This document shows, piece after piece, positions 42,401-55,314 of a stretch of 64,000 nucleotides of DNA. The stretch covers positions 682,001-746,000 of the forward strand of contig NOWV01000007.1 in assembly GCA_003344405.1 (NCBI GenBank), in the 5' to 3' direction. The stretch comes from Trichoplax sp. H2. Taxonomy: Eukaryota > Placozoa > Uniplacotomia > Trichoplacea. A program made the translations under genes and the position numbers. How positions within the stretch are numbered: position 1 is the stretch's first letter; each line of letters begins with the position of its first letter. Below the pieces are notes generated by a model. It did not search any database, had not been told where the DNA came from, and saw only the letters and a list, made by a program, of their open reading frames with translations.

Positions 42401-44939
42401 ATATTAATGTAATATAATTTTATTAGTAATAATCAGGGACTTCTAGAATTCTCTCCTAGAAGTCTCTTAGAAGTCCCTGGTAATAATATACGACGTGAAC
42501 AATAGCTAAAAATTATACACTATTTACTAATTTACGTAAGTCATGATGGAGAAATCGGCAAGTCTACTGATTCTATCGCAATTTCTATCGAAAACTTTAA
42601 AGGCAAAATTATACAAGTCAAGGTAATTACTCCTATTATTCATCAGTTAGATAATCTAAAATGTGGAATAAAGAATTGACTCTTTATAAGTATTTTTATG
42701 GAGTGATAATACTAATCGGTATGTATAGGTAGGAAAAAAGCCTGGAAAAGAACGCGAGAGTTTGCTGTCGGATGTACCTGCAGGAAGGGAACAGCCTGGA
42801 ATTTGGGATTCGATATCGAAGTGAGTAGTTACTTGTTTATTTTGGCAAATTAGTACTTTGTAATAATATGTAGAATTAAAATCATTATTATCTCCACAAT
42901 CAAGCTTTGTTGGTAGTGGTACTTCTCAAGAGGGCATTGAGACGGAATTTAACGAAACCATCAACATATTTACGGTTGCTTCAGGCCATTTATACGAACG
43001 ATTTCTTAGGTGATTATCATAGTTTATTAGATGGCTTTGAATTTGTTAGGTAAAATTATAAATATCATTATTTGGTACGGCTTAATAATTATTACGCTAT
43101 ACTATAACGGCTTAGCGCGAAAATAATATTTCATGGTCATTCACAGGATAATGATGCTTAGCGTCTTGAAGCATACCAAGAATCCCGTTAAATTTTGGTT
43201 TCTTAAGAACTTTCTTTCTCCCAATTTTAAGGTTAGTTTAAAAATTTATCCTTAGTATTGTAGCTTATGAAGTATTCGTTTATTTTCTTAATTTCTCAAC
43301 TTATTCCATCATTCCTCGTGCTTTATTATCTTGCAAAGGATTCAATCCCTGTTATGGCAAAGAACTATAATTTTGGCTATGAATATGTTCAATACAAGTG
43401 GCCCAGATGGCTTCGTCAGCAGACGGAAAAACAACGTGTGATTTGGGGGTAGGTTGTTATCGTTAACTGGGATGAAATTCTTTGTGAAGATTTTTAACCT
43501 GTAGAAATTATACCTGATTTTAGATACAAAATTCTTTTCTTGGATGTACTCTTCCCTCTTGGTATAAAGAAAATTATCTTTGTTGATGCAGATCAGGTAG
43601 TTAATAACTTTTAGTATGTATGTAGCAATCTAAGAATAGTAAGCTAGACACTACCAAAAGATATCGAAAGAATTTTAGTCTGTCAATATGATGAGTAGTG
43701 ATATTGCTATTTTTGAGTGGCTGTAATTAACATAATCTACTGTGTTAGCAACATTGTAAAAATCTACGCCTATCGACATTCTATTTGTTATAGATCGTTC
43801 GAACAGACTTGAAAGAGTTAATGGATTTAGATTTAGAAGGCGCTCCATATGCTTATACTCCCTTTTGTGATAGTCGCAAAGAAATGGATGGATTCAGGTA
43901 ATTAATGGATCTACCCTTTGTGGTTTAATTGCTGTAGATTCTAGTTCTTGTATATGAAATTTCTAATTGCTTAATTGGTAATAAAGGTTTTGGAATTCTG
44001 GATACTGGCGTCAACATTTAGCTGGTCGAAGATATCACATTAGGCACGTAGTGTGAAATTTGCCTTACAACCGTTTAGCTTTATGTTAAGCACCTATAGA
44101 TATTTTTCGCAAGCTATAAAATAATGGAATGCTAAAAATTGATATTATAATTGACATTCGTGAATAGTGCTTTATATGTTGTGGACTTGAAACGTTTCCG
44201 ATTACTTGCTGCCGGTGACAGACTCCGCGGCCAATATCAGGTAGAGTTTATCTTCTTATAGCCTAAGAAAATGATGATTATGAAACTAAATCGGTTTTTC
44301 TATTACCGTGGATAGGGTTTGAGTGCTGATCCTAACAGCTTAGCAAACTTAGATCAGGTACGCGCTCAGATATGGTATTTACTGTGATTGCTTTTCGATT
44401 TTAATACTATAAAATGCGAAAGATATAATTTCAATATTGATGAATTTATTGTTGTTGTTGGTATGCTATTAGGACTTACCAAATAATATGATTCACCAAG
44501 TACCCATTAAGTCTTTACCGCAAGACTGGCTATGGTGCGAGACGTGGTGTTCCGATGGATCGAAAGCTACTGCCAAGACTATTGATATGGTAATGACATT
44601 ATTCAGTTCAGTTATATACGAGTATATACAGTACATTAAATCGATTATGGATAGAAAATTTAAGTATATTATCGATTGCAGTGTAATAATCCGCTGACGA
44701 AAGAGCCAAAGTTAGATCGAGCTATTCGTATTGCCGAAGAATGGAAAGATTACGATAAGGAGATAAAATCGGTTTTAGAAGAGTACAAAAACGCGGAAAG
44801 CAAAAGCTCGAGTGCTCGTGATGACCATAAAAGTAGTGATAAAAATCCGATATAGCCAGACTCTTATTATTAAGACGTAGTGTCTAACTATTATCATTTC
44901 TAATCATTTCTTTTAGGTAAAAGGAAAGATGAACTATAA
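33428..44939 (+). CDS. UGGT1: UDP-glucose:glycoprotein glucosyltransferase (UGGT)
   Basis: ER-lumen folding sensor that re-glucosylates N-glycans of misfolded glycoproteins so that calnexin/calreticulin rebind them. Rebuilt as 47 exons in one frame (4554 nt, ~1517 aa; human UGGT1 ~1555). The ATG (33428-33430) is the last codon of exon 1, directly before GTGAGT; exon 2 (34580-34725) continues with a hydrophobic signal peptide ([16 protein letters not shown]) and the family motif [11 protein letters not shown]. Middle exons give the thioredoxin-like and beta-sandwich parts ([37 protein letters not shown]-less). The GT24 catalytic domain begins near residue 1205 ([17 protein letters not shown], exon 42905-43009) and contains DADQ (DxD motif, exon 43524-43596), [22 protein letters not shown] and [12 protein letters not shown]. 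The last exon, 44917-44939, ends in KDEL. The intron after 44043 uses a GC donor. One gene can serve for vertebrate UGGT1 and UGGT2; the symbol marks the family only. Confidence 0.95.
42433..42480. repeat. Inverted repeat (hairpin) inside a UGGT intron
   Basis: CAGGGACTTCTA at the left and TAGAAGTCCCTG at the right are perfect 12-bp complementary arms; the space between them also contains partial copies (CTTCTAG / CCTAGAAG). It sits in the intron between exons ending 42387 and starting 42541. It may be a small foldback element or an RNA hairpin. Confidence 0.8.
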
Positions 44940-47021
44940 TCGCAGAATCTACCTCCTGCATTCTTAAGAAAGATTTTTAATGTAGATTTCGTATTATAAT
45001 CATTGAATGACTAAACATATATTGTGGCATCATCAGTCCCATGTCGGTTATTACTTAGTATCTAGTATTGACTATCATTAATATTAATATAACTTGCGAT
45101 ATAAGGAATGCTTACAGACACAGTGAAAGTTTTGTTTCATACTGATATGAAGTAACTTATTATCAATGTGTCCATGACATATTTGTATTGTCAATTTTTA
45201 TGTAATAATCCTATTGGAGATTGTCTATTCCCTTAGATTAATTTATTATCGGATGACTGAGCTTGAATACATCCAGTTACTGAAAGGCTTTTCTTTAAAA
45301 AGTAAAGCTTGGTTTCATGGGATTTGTCAACATTTTTGGTGATTGAATGTTACAACGACTATACAATAAATAATTCTTATTTAGGGTCAAATAAAATTTT
45401 TGTTATCCAGGGATTCATATTGGGATACAACGCAATGCACTCTTATGAAATAGATTTAAGATAGCCTATGACTGTATTAGCAATGTTCATATTACTATTC
45501 TACAATAATTAGCAAATCCCTAAATCGATAATAAGATCTTTTTACCATTAAATTTTGCTAATATTATATGAAATTTGCTAGGATTGCAATTTTCTGTTAT
45601 CTCGATTCTAGGTCAATACAATCTCCTAAAGCAAACACTGAACTTTACTCGTCGTGACTGTAGTATTACTCTAAGCAAATTCATGTTCTTAAAAAAGCAG
45701 GAGTTTTAACTATTATATAATCCGGATATTTATGATGAAGTAGTTGCACCGTATTTTCTTGATACGTACTTTTAAGTACAATACTTACTGAGACGTGCTT
45801 TTCCTAGAATGAAGGTAGAAGTAATTGTTACACAAAGTGAAGCTTTAGGCAGATGTATACGTATCTGTTCTACTGAGTAATTGAGCTATTCTATTAGCTG
45901 TAAATTTATACTTCATTATTCATATGGAAGGCTCTAAATATATTCATGTCAATTCAGGATTATTCTACAAATTATGCATTTATAATTTTAGGCGATTGAG
46001 TCATAAATATTGCTTAAATTGCACCATGATGATGAAAGCAAACTTAGAATACATACAGTATAATGTCTGACATCCACTGTGGCACTTATTTGGTATACAG
46101 TACGTTTATACCTTTATTTTAAATGTTGATGAATAATGAGATAATATAATAGTCGGATAAATTTCGGCACTTAACTAATCGCTTTTGGTTTAAATTACTT
46201 GCTAGTTTTGAAACTTAGCTTTTACCTAGATCTCATTATGCAACCAATACAAAAGTAGTTATATTTGCCATACTAGTAGAACAGTTTCTGCTGATATCTC
46301 CCATATATAAACATTTCCATATCGGGATAATGAGTTTAAAGATTAGAGAAAAAACGTTCTTAGGTAGTTTGGAAACTTTCGATCATTTTCATAACACCTT
46401 ATATGAAAATATTTCTTTTATTTAGTAATAACTGAACGATTTTTAGGATTATTTAAATAGTCGTCAAAGTAAGTGTAATGTCAGTATAATTCATTTATTG
46501 TAATCAAAGTTTCTGATCCAATCATTTTTTATATTGATGTTAGTTTCATAATATGCTAAAAGCTATAGCTCCAATGATATCGAAAACAGAAATTATGATA
46601 ACAGTAAGATTAAATTAATAAATTAGGTCTACAGAAGGTTTCAGTATAAGGCTTACTATGTGGATACGGGAAAGGACTAAATTGATTCGATGAGATGCTC
46701 ATGGTCGAGTTACATTCATTAGCGAAACAAGAAAAATAAAATTACATAATAAAATATTAAAAAAAAAATTTTTGCAAATTGTTTGCATGAACACCGGTAA
46801 AAGATTTCATATCGTCCATGCTATACTGCAATAAAATAAGATGAAACTTCATTACGCGACGACAAAGATCTGATATACGTGTATGATAAGTTTGGTACAT
46901 AAGCTTTCATTATTGCACAATGTGACCAGGGATCCTATGATACGTGCATACCGTACAGATCATTTTGTGAACTTAAATTAAATTAGATACTCTGTAGCTA
47001 TAGGAGTAAGAGTAATCAATA
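44940..47021. other. AT-rich interval between convergent UGGT and NT5DC genes
   Basis: About 2.1 kb with no open frame of note and no repeat I could pick out. Strongly AT-rich; 3' UTRs and polyadenylation sites of both genes are expected here but cannot be fixed from sequence alone. Confidence 0.5.
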
Positions 47022-50000
47022 TTATATAAATTCATGGGGCAAAGCTGATCGTTTTTGATAAAATGTATGATGCAGCTGATATGTTAAAAAGTTAGTTATA
47101 GAAGAAGTATATAAATCTGCATAGCGTGCTATTCTACCGCTAAAGTACGTTGCTTTCGATGAGGTCCGAAACATACTTCCGAATCGTGGATTAAATGACA
47201 TCTTGAGTAATTTTCTATTGAAGAAAATTTGGTTAATAATGGTAATGTTGACAGTAGATAGAAAGGGGCAATCAAATTAACTTTTGTACTTTCAGCGTTA
47301 CCTAACTTCTTGATATTCTTCTTTCCATTCATGTAGCAGCTGCAAGGCTTCTGGGGATCTGATGCTCTGTTATATTAGAGTGGCAAAAAATGTCGTTAAT
47401 TTTTAGATACCGGTAGTAATTTGAATAAGATATAAGTTTCATACTTGAGCGCGATCAATGAGTTTTTCTAATGAAATGAGCCAATTTAATGCGCGTTGAT
47501 AATGGTCCGAGCTTATTATTTCAATTTCTCTCTGTTAGTAGCATTGTATCACAACGTGAAATTTAGTAATTGAATGTAAGTGAAATACTTCTAACCTAAT
47601 CAATATTATCGTTATAATTAAGGACAATCAGATATTGCTAGTTACTTCTAACTCTGGAATTACTGCTCCAGTTTTCCATCCAAGTTTTAGAGCTAGATCC
47701 TACAAATTTGAATTGGGGTAAAGATCAACAATTAAAAATTGATTTTAATTACATACTAAGAATAGATTTTCAATGTAAAATTGAAACGTAAATAAAGCTG
47801 AGGGCAAAATATTTACCGCTAAGTCTCTATAAACTTGATCACCGAAGTATAGCACTTCTGATCCCTTAAAACCGGCTAAATTTAAAAATTCTCGAGCTGA
47901 ACCCTGTCATCAGAATAAATTTTATATAAGAAATTTAATAGCATAACAATAATAAGCAACTCTGTTTACTTATAAATAATGCTTTTAAATTAGGAGGGAT
48001 TAAAGATTATAATTATAAATTTAATCATTACCCGTTGGTATACTTCTCCTTTTTTAAAACATTTTACTCTGTCCCATGAGGTAGTATAATCAGATGTCAT
48101 TAAGTGTCTAAAATGACTGTAGACAGAAGGTAAAAGTAATAATAGAAGTTAAGCACAGAGTATTTACAGATAACAATATTATAAACTTCTTGTAAATCGA
48201 TGCAGTATTTGCTATGCAATACGTACTGGAAGGCATCAGTATAGAAGCTAGGTTTGCGTGCACTTGTTATAATGATATCAAACATAGATCTCCAGTCTGG
48301 ACCAATTAAATGTGTCATGCCTGCGTTCCTAATTTAAAGAAACAATAAGCCATAGTAAATGGTCCCGTATATTGTAATATCGTTATTAGGGCTAACAGTT
48401 TACGATAATGACCTTTATTGGAGCTTGTATAGAATTTAGTATAGTAATATCATCGTAAAAGATACGGATTAAATATATCATGTTACCAGTTCTGGTAAAG
48501 AGTTAACGTCACTGCTACTTACAAAAAATCAAATTGACTATTTGTAATGATGAATATTTTTTTCTTAGCGCTTGTGAGATATTCAAGTAGTTCCTTTAAA
48601 TCTGGGTCCGGTTCCAAATAATCGCCTACAAATACGTAATTAGAGATAGACCAGCATTACTGCAGGTGTAGCTATATAGATTATTGTGTAGTATACACGA
48701 CACTGAGGTACAAAATCGATAGCGTTGTAGCAAACTTCACAAATGATTTTATATCTCAGCTATATACGGTTATAATCAGTAAATTAGATAAAATTTTTGA
48801 ATTACAGATAATTATTTCGGCCATTATAACATATAGATACCACGAGTCATACCATACTGTCAGAAGCCTAACATAATTGTTGGTTATTACTAAGATTAAA
48901 AACGAATTATGTAATTTACCTATTGCATTTTTGACAGTAGCATGCATTTTACCAGACAAATGAACCTTCTTAATTGCTGCCTAATGGCGTTATAATATTA
49001 CAGCTTTAAAATTAGTGTCATTAACAACAAGACAAAAGGAACCTAAAGATACTAGGCAAACCTTAACGTCCATAAAAATGTACTTTGGATCATAAGACAT
49101 AGATTTTTGCTTGAAATACTGCGAAATCGATTTATAAAGTTAAATTTGAAGGGAACTAAGTATGAGAGAAAGATGGAATTGAAGCTTTCATCTTAGTTAA
49201 CTTACCTCAGCAATTTGAGTTAGAAGTGCCATTTCAGATAAAGAATCTACGTCTATTAATTGGCGCATATACTTACCCTAAAGTTGAGGAGATTTTAATA
49301 TAATGTTACGTTTAGTGCTGTAAAAAGAAGTTTTCAAGTCATCATATATTGTAGATTAAGGGTATTACATTATCATAAATTGAAGACAAGTACTGGACGG
49401 ATAAGTGAGTGCCTCCATATGTTGCGAGAACCTCAGAATCATCTAGAGGAGTATAGCCTCTGCAAATATAAAATTATGTGAGCTAAACTTCTATTGCTTA
49501 AGATATCCATGATTATAGTTTTATTGGGTACTTGGAATTAATCATTGCTATTGATACACATGAATTACGACTCATCACTTACCTATAAACGGTTCCGAGC
49601 TCAACATGATGCTGAGAATCGATTTTCATTAATAAGCCCTGAAAATCCATGTGTATTTTATTTAGATATTAGTTAAAAATCGATTGAAGTATCTTGACTG
49701 TTTAGAGCGAAAGATAGAGTACGCCATTTAATAACACTAGTAAGTATTTGAATATCAAATGCGACAAGCCTTTTTAGCATACCTTTTCAATATCATAGTG
49801 GAGGCCTCTAACTCCAAAGCCGGGATCGTATGCAAATGATTTCATTTCTTTAGGGTACTATCAACAAATAGAATTACGCGTATAAGTGTTGAGGTAATGA
49901 AGAGCTAACAATTTTAACACTTATGCAAATGAATACTGCCATACATATTGCAACTATACTCTATAATTAAGGATAACTACTATATGTTCGGTAAGAATTG

Positions 50001-50323
50001 ATATATTTTACTGATTTTGTCGATATTTATACTGCACTGTACAAAGAGAGTAGATAAGACAACATACTATAGTAACTATTAATGCTGGCGTTGTCTTGTC
50101 TGTAGTCAATGTAAAATAATTATTAAAACTCAATACTATTTTTTTACCTTATTATCTTCGATTAAATAATCTAATGCCATATCAAATATTAAATATTGCA
50201 GTTTTTTCTTGTAAGAAGCAATAGTGTAATCATAATCGAATCCATAGACTTTAATTTCATCTAAGTTGACTTCCTTATTTGCAAAGATTCTATTAGGGCT
50301 GATTTGGATATCATAAGAGCGGT
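47022..50323 (-). CDS. 5'-nucleotidase domain-containing protein (NT5DC2/NT5DC3-like), N-terminus missing
   Basis: HAD-superfamily 5'-nucleotidase-like protein of the NT5DC group; physiological substrate not established for this family. Exons in transcript order: 50323-50148, 49857-49783, 49638-49583, 49459-49369, 49277-49206, 49118-49062, 48980-48920, 48625-48523, 48328-48227, 48107-48032, 47903-47817, 47699-47646, 47531-47445, 47366-47302, 47214-47022; about 450 codons in consistent phase. All HAD motifs are intact: motif I GFDYDYT (nucleophile and acid Asp), motif II IFIITNS, motif III Lys in SARKPS, motif IV YFGDQVYRD. Family blocks YDPGFGVRGLHYDIEK, GPDWRSMFD, LGWKTGAVIPEL and the C-terminal 'ATYFSGRIARYADLYTSSI...HHTFYQKRSALPHE' fit NT5DC2/3, better than NT5C2. 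The first exon found needs one upstream nucleotide of phase, so at least one 5' exon (probably with a mitochondrial targeting sequence, as in relatives) lies upstream and was not found. Confidence 0.9.
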
Positions 50324-50948
50324 CTACCAAGAATAAAAAAATGAGCAATTAATTAATAGTACACAGTAAAATAAAAGTAAGGAAATATTCGCTTTGGCAC
50401 CGATTAATGTATGTTACATCATTTCATAATATCAAAAAGACGATAATACGCATAAATAGAAGAAAAGGCGTATTTAGAAAGATTATTTTATTTTATTACA
50501 GTTAGTATAACTTGATTGCGTAATAGCAGTTGAATGTGAGTAAAGTTTATGTAAGGATGTTCTAGTGATATTGGTGCTATTACTGTACAGTAGTATAGAG
50601 TATAGTACAGGCTTCGAGAACATTTTTTCTTTTATTCCTGATTATATTCACTTGAATAAAAGCTCTAATTTTGACTAATTACTATATTATTACATGACAA
50701 TATAGCGTTTAAGGTAATGTGTGTATTTCAAAGAAATAATGCAGTAGACTTGTAGAGTAATTATGTATTATAATACTGGAGGTGTAATTATAGTTTGATT
50801 AGTGTATGTTCTCAGGATTACGTGTAAAGCATGATAGGGAAATTAAAAAAAAAAAGAAGCAATTTATACACAAAAAACGGCGGTGAAGAGTTTTGATGAA
50901 TTTAATTTTTAATAGTTCATAATCTTATTCAGACTATTAGCACAGGCG

Positions 50949-51710
50949 GAAAAGGGTAATACCTTTCGGGTCATTTATATAACATAGATTGTAAGATATG
51001 AGTTGAAGGAATACCTTAAAATTATAAACTCGCATTAGTTGCAAGGCACTTGCTTATTCTAAAGATTTTTACAGCTACGGTCACTAATGCTTCTAGTTAA
51101 TCTAGATGTAAAAGGTAATACCTATCGAGTCGCTTATATGCCATAAGAATAGATATAGTCTATTCCGGGAATATAAGTTTAAGGATGTTGTCACGGTGTT
51201 GAAGACCACCGTTAAGCATACTGTATAGATACGTTGTATTGATCGTTATACAGTAGCTACATTGTCGTAAGGTTATAGTTTGTAAAACTAACTCATTTTC
51301 CAGTATAGGCAAGTAAATTCGTTAGGTACCTAATTTATAGAGAGCTTAACGGTGAGGTTGTGCTCTGATCATGACAGCCTCGTGTTATATGCGTACTCGA
51401 ACGTATTTTTAAAATAGAGTATAAGGAGAAAGCCTATATCGTTTTTGTCGTGAAACTTAAGTAAAAGGTTCATAGTTATCACGGGAAATTAATCTTGATG
51501 AGTAGTTCGAGATAGAAGAAGACTCCGAAAAATCTCCGGTGTATCTTTGTCACGAGAAGAATATATACTTCTATGTATTGGTGACAGATATATCAAAATT
51601 ACAAATTCATGGACGGGTAAAAAACTATACGAGATTCTTACAGCCGTAGTCATTATTACAATTTAGATAGGCAATATAAACAAAGGTAATGCCTACTAGG
51701 GCTCTTCAAA
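50949..51710. repeat. Short interspersed repeat, three diverged copies
   Basis: 'aaaagg(g)taatacct(t/a)tcg(g/a)gtc' followed by a similar 15-20 bp tail occurs at about 50950-50990 and 51108-51148; a weaker copy (aaaggtaatgcctactaggg) lies at about 51680-51705. All are in the same orientation and spaced irregularly. Confidence 0.5.
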
Positions 51711-52368
51711 AAATAATAATAATATAAACTTTCATACATGTCGAATTGATATATATGTTATATACTAAGTATAGAATTGTGCTGTACGTTGGATCATTTC
51801 TATATCCTTGTATGTATCGACATGAATGGAAAAGTAATTTATAGCCTGTCTAGGCAATTAATTGGCGATCAACAATTGGTTATTAAATTAATCATTACAA
51901 TTGATTAATTAATGCAGGATAGGCAATAGAATAGTCGATAGGAAGTCTTTTATACCGCAATAATGCTATACAGTATAAAAGTAAGCCAAGGACTTGAACT
52001 TACAATAGATTTAAACAGTCCGTTACATGTGTTTAGAATATTCGTGACAATAAAAAATGGATTTTCGTCGATAATCTACGTATGGAAGGATGTGTAACAA
52101 ATCAACTATTAAAATTGGCTAGGATTAAACTGAGAGAGTAACATGTGATCGAAACGGTCCTATTTTGGAGGAGAAGGGCTTTTAAAGTTTGACGGAGATC
52201 ATATAATTATTTGTTTACGCATAATAATAATAGACAAATACTGTAACAAGAAAATAGGCTTTAATGGCATGGAGATGAAATAGATATGTGTAATAGTAGA
52301 ACTGCATATATAAAGGCCAAGTTTGAATTAATTAGAAGTAGATATTACGCAAAGTTTTTTATCGGTAG

Positions 52369-52574
52369 GCTTTGTGGAGAATTGATCAAACTAGCGATTA
52401 CGAATATCAATGTCGATTCGATGCGGATAATTTTATTTATGATGTAGAGTCCATGCAGGGGGGGGGGATTTATGGCCATGGGATTTATTTTGCACTTACA
52501 GAATTAGAAGAAAGGTTGAAAGAGGGTTCATTTACACCCTTTCCATTAATGATTCTTTCGCTGTTTGTCTTAGC
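52369..52574 (+). other. Possible orphan exon with a PARP/ART-like GIYFA motif and a G10 run
   Basis: An open stretch of 68 codons bounded by a plausible acceptor (TAG at 52366-52368) and a textbook donor (GTAAGT from 52575). Its middle reads GGGIYGHGIYFALTELEERL, recalling the G-x-G-x-GIYFA loop of PARP/ADP-ribosyltransferase-fold proteins. The triple Gly is encoded within a homopolymer of ten G, a typical place for a frameshift or sequencing error. No partner exons were found on either side, so this is either an isolated remnant or one exon of a gene I could not assemble. The ART-fold likeness is inference from a short motif. Confidence 0.25.
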
Positions 52575-55314
52575 GTAAGTTTAAATCTTGGGCGTTTATT
52601 GGATTTCAAGCCAACGTGTAAGTGCCAAGCTATGTCTTCAATGGGCCATTGCAGATCATAAAACTGTCGTGCAAAAGTAATTCATTTTGCCATACAATCT
52701 TGGCTGCTATGTTGACGGAAGGGTTCAAAACCATAGATGATAGAAGGATAGATAGTCATTGATATACGTAGTTTACAAAAATGTCGTGGGGTTAAGGCTA
52801 TCCACTGAAATTCTGTAGTAGTTTATGATAGAGAATTGACAATGTCAATGGATTACTGAAAATGGATAAATTGATTTTTCAACCTAATTTGGCTATTAAT
52901 TAATAAATAAAGATTGAATTACGTTTTTATCAAGGTTAACAGGTATCAAAATGAACATCGTATAGTCAGTAACAAGGATCTTTTTCAACAGCATAATGAT
53001 TATACCAAAATAATCATTTAAAAAAGAGACGAATGGCTAAAAATAGACGCAGGTGATAACGGCTGTCCTATCTAACGATATGCAATCAGACTAAAAGTTC
53101 GTTTTCTGCATGCACACAGCAAAACAAATATGTTTATTTTATGTTTTTATTTTACAAAACATTGGTCGTGATGAATATCCAAGATAGGCCATTAGAATCA
53201 AGCAACAGAAAGTCAGTATACTGCTTCGATTGAAAATTACTACTGGATGTCTATAGTTACAACCTATCCACCCTATCCCTTTACTCCTTAACATGTGATG
53301 GACCCTTTTCCCACACCACCGTTGACATGAAGAGAGAGTTGTAGCATACATAGATTGGATAGGTTCAAAATTCAATTTGTGTATGGCAACAACATGATCG
53401 TTGAAAGTTATTCCTTAACTAAGGGAAACTACAATAACTAAATCATCGTAGGCAACGATACATTTCTATCGCCTTGACTGAACAAATTTAACGTCATTCT
53501 AGGCATGCTAGCACATAATATTTTTACTTTTCGGAAGGAATCCATTTGATGGCCGAAACGGCACGATAGAGATGGAACATGTACCGAATGCATGTGTTGG
53601 TTTCTTTGCATGGTACTGGTCTTCAATCATGGATTGAACGAGTCAAGGGTACTAGTCTACTGCGGGGAGAAGAATCGTAATTTTAACGACTTGGTGATAC
53701 TTGTATATAATGCAACATGTCGAGAGATGAGAAAGGGATAATTTAAGCGTATTATCAACATCTATTTCGGAAAAATATGTAATTGACTGTCATTTTCCTT
53801 GTCACAGCCGGAAAGAAATCGACTCCACCACAGTAGTACATGTCTAGTTGAGGGGTAAGCTACGATTACTGTATAAATGGCAGGCTGCAATCATAGAAAG
53901 AATCTAAGTGATGGAAGTCGATTAACTACTATTCCTTAATCACTAGCAGTATATAAACCGATGACGGAAATCATTCCTTCGATGAATCCATGTTGCAAAT
54001 GATGAGAAATACTTACTCAGCGATTTCTCTTTATCAATTCTGTAAGAATCGAGCAAGGCTGATGCCGAACTGACATCGCTTTGGACCTTATTATAACTTC
54101 GATGCAGTACATAATAAGGCAGACTTGTCCAATTTCTCTTTAAATATCTTGACAGCATCGTTTATGGGTACAGATCATAAATCATAAGGGGAAAACAGGC
54201 AAAACGAAATAGAAATGGTAGCTACTAGGGGAAATTGAAAATGATTGTGGGTGTCGTCGATGACAATTCTGCTCATGTAGCGGGTATGATGCAGTTGACC
54301 GTGCTGTATACGGTAGACAGACACAGACTGGGCGGACGGTATCACGTGGTGTATTAATTGGAGTTGTGTTTGCGATACCGTATAGTCGACTGTATGGGAG
54401 TTCTTGTCCATCCATTCGACTGCATGGCGGTACTTAATGTAAAATCAATCAGAAGACTCTTACTCTAACTGTGATTAACTCTAATGTTGATCCGCAAAAT
54501 TGATCAGAAGACTCCTTCTACTCTCACTACAGCTAAACACAAGGTCAATGAGCTAGAAGAGTGTAAAGATGTACGAACGATATGCGAAATCCAACGATGT
54601 CTCGTGTTGCTCTGCACGATTGCATCGCTAGTTAGCTACCTAGCTAATGGAAGTTGAGAAATTCTCTAACTGCAAAGATCTATTGCTCTTCATTTTATTG
54701 TACTACAGCACTATTACTATACACAGTACAGCACAAAACCAATCCAATGTGGTATACGTTCGAGTGGTAGGCGTAAGGTAGAGTAGAAATGGTCAGCAAA
54801 GTGGTCATCAGCCTCTTCCATTTCCACTGTCGAGAACGATAGTTAGACATCCTTTTCTCTTTGAGTAATCCTTGTTCACTTAGTGCTCATGCCATCTCCT
54901 CTTGGACTTGACCATTGACTATAACACAGACTACTCTATTTCTACTGTAGGAATGGAGTAGTCCAAGCGATTTCGCGGATAGAGAGCTTTTAAGACTGCG
55001 TCGACACTTATAAACTTGTAGAGTCTGGCGCCAGTACTGCCGTTAGTGGTGGAACTTGTTGCAGTATTTGCATCATGAATTCAACTTGCAAAATGTGTAA
55101 AACCAATGTCCTAGAAAGCCTTAAGCGATGAGTTAACTGACGACATCTGTTTTACACAGTTGTGGACAAACAGCGATTTGATGTTGAAATAAATGACTGT
55201 ACCGTTTTCGACGTACAGAATCGCTCAAATGCATCAGGCCATAGACTAATCTATCAAATGTAGTCTTGTCCTGTATGCGCTGGTATCATCGACAGCGAAA
55301 ATCCCCTAGCGATT

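Larger units (their letters stand above)
50324..55300. other. Gene-poor interval upstream of NT5DC
   Basis: Should contain the missing 5' exon(s) and promoter of NT5DC. 50350-52300 is AT-rich with a short interspersed repeat; 52369-52574 is a possible orphan exon; 52600-55300 is noticeably less AT-rich, as are the promoter intervals of the other divergent gene pairs, but its short minus-strand ORFs (53139-53375, 53438-53626, 53943-54158, 54175-54415) show no motif and overlap each other in several frames, so none is called. Confidence 0.4.

Noticed and set aside
44833-44855. UGGT ending at the stop 44853-44855
   Set aside because: This open extension reads SDKNPI with no ER-retrieval signal; the spliced alternative gives KDEL in phase, which fits the enzyme's ER-lumen location.
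54175-54415. Overlapping minus-strand ORFs near 54.2-54.4 kb as a possible NT5DC first exon
   Set aside because: Two frames are equally open, neither shows a convincing targeting peptide, and no donor with the required phase was found.
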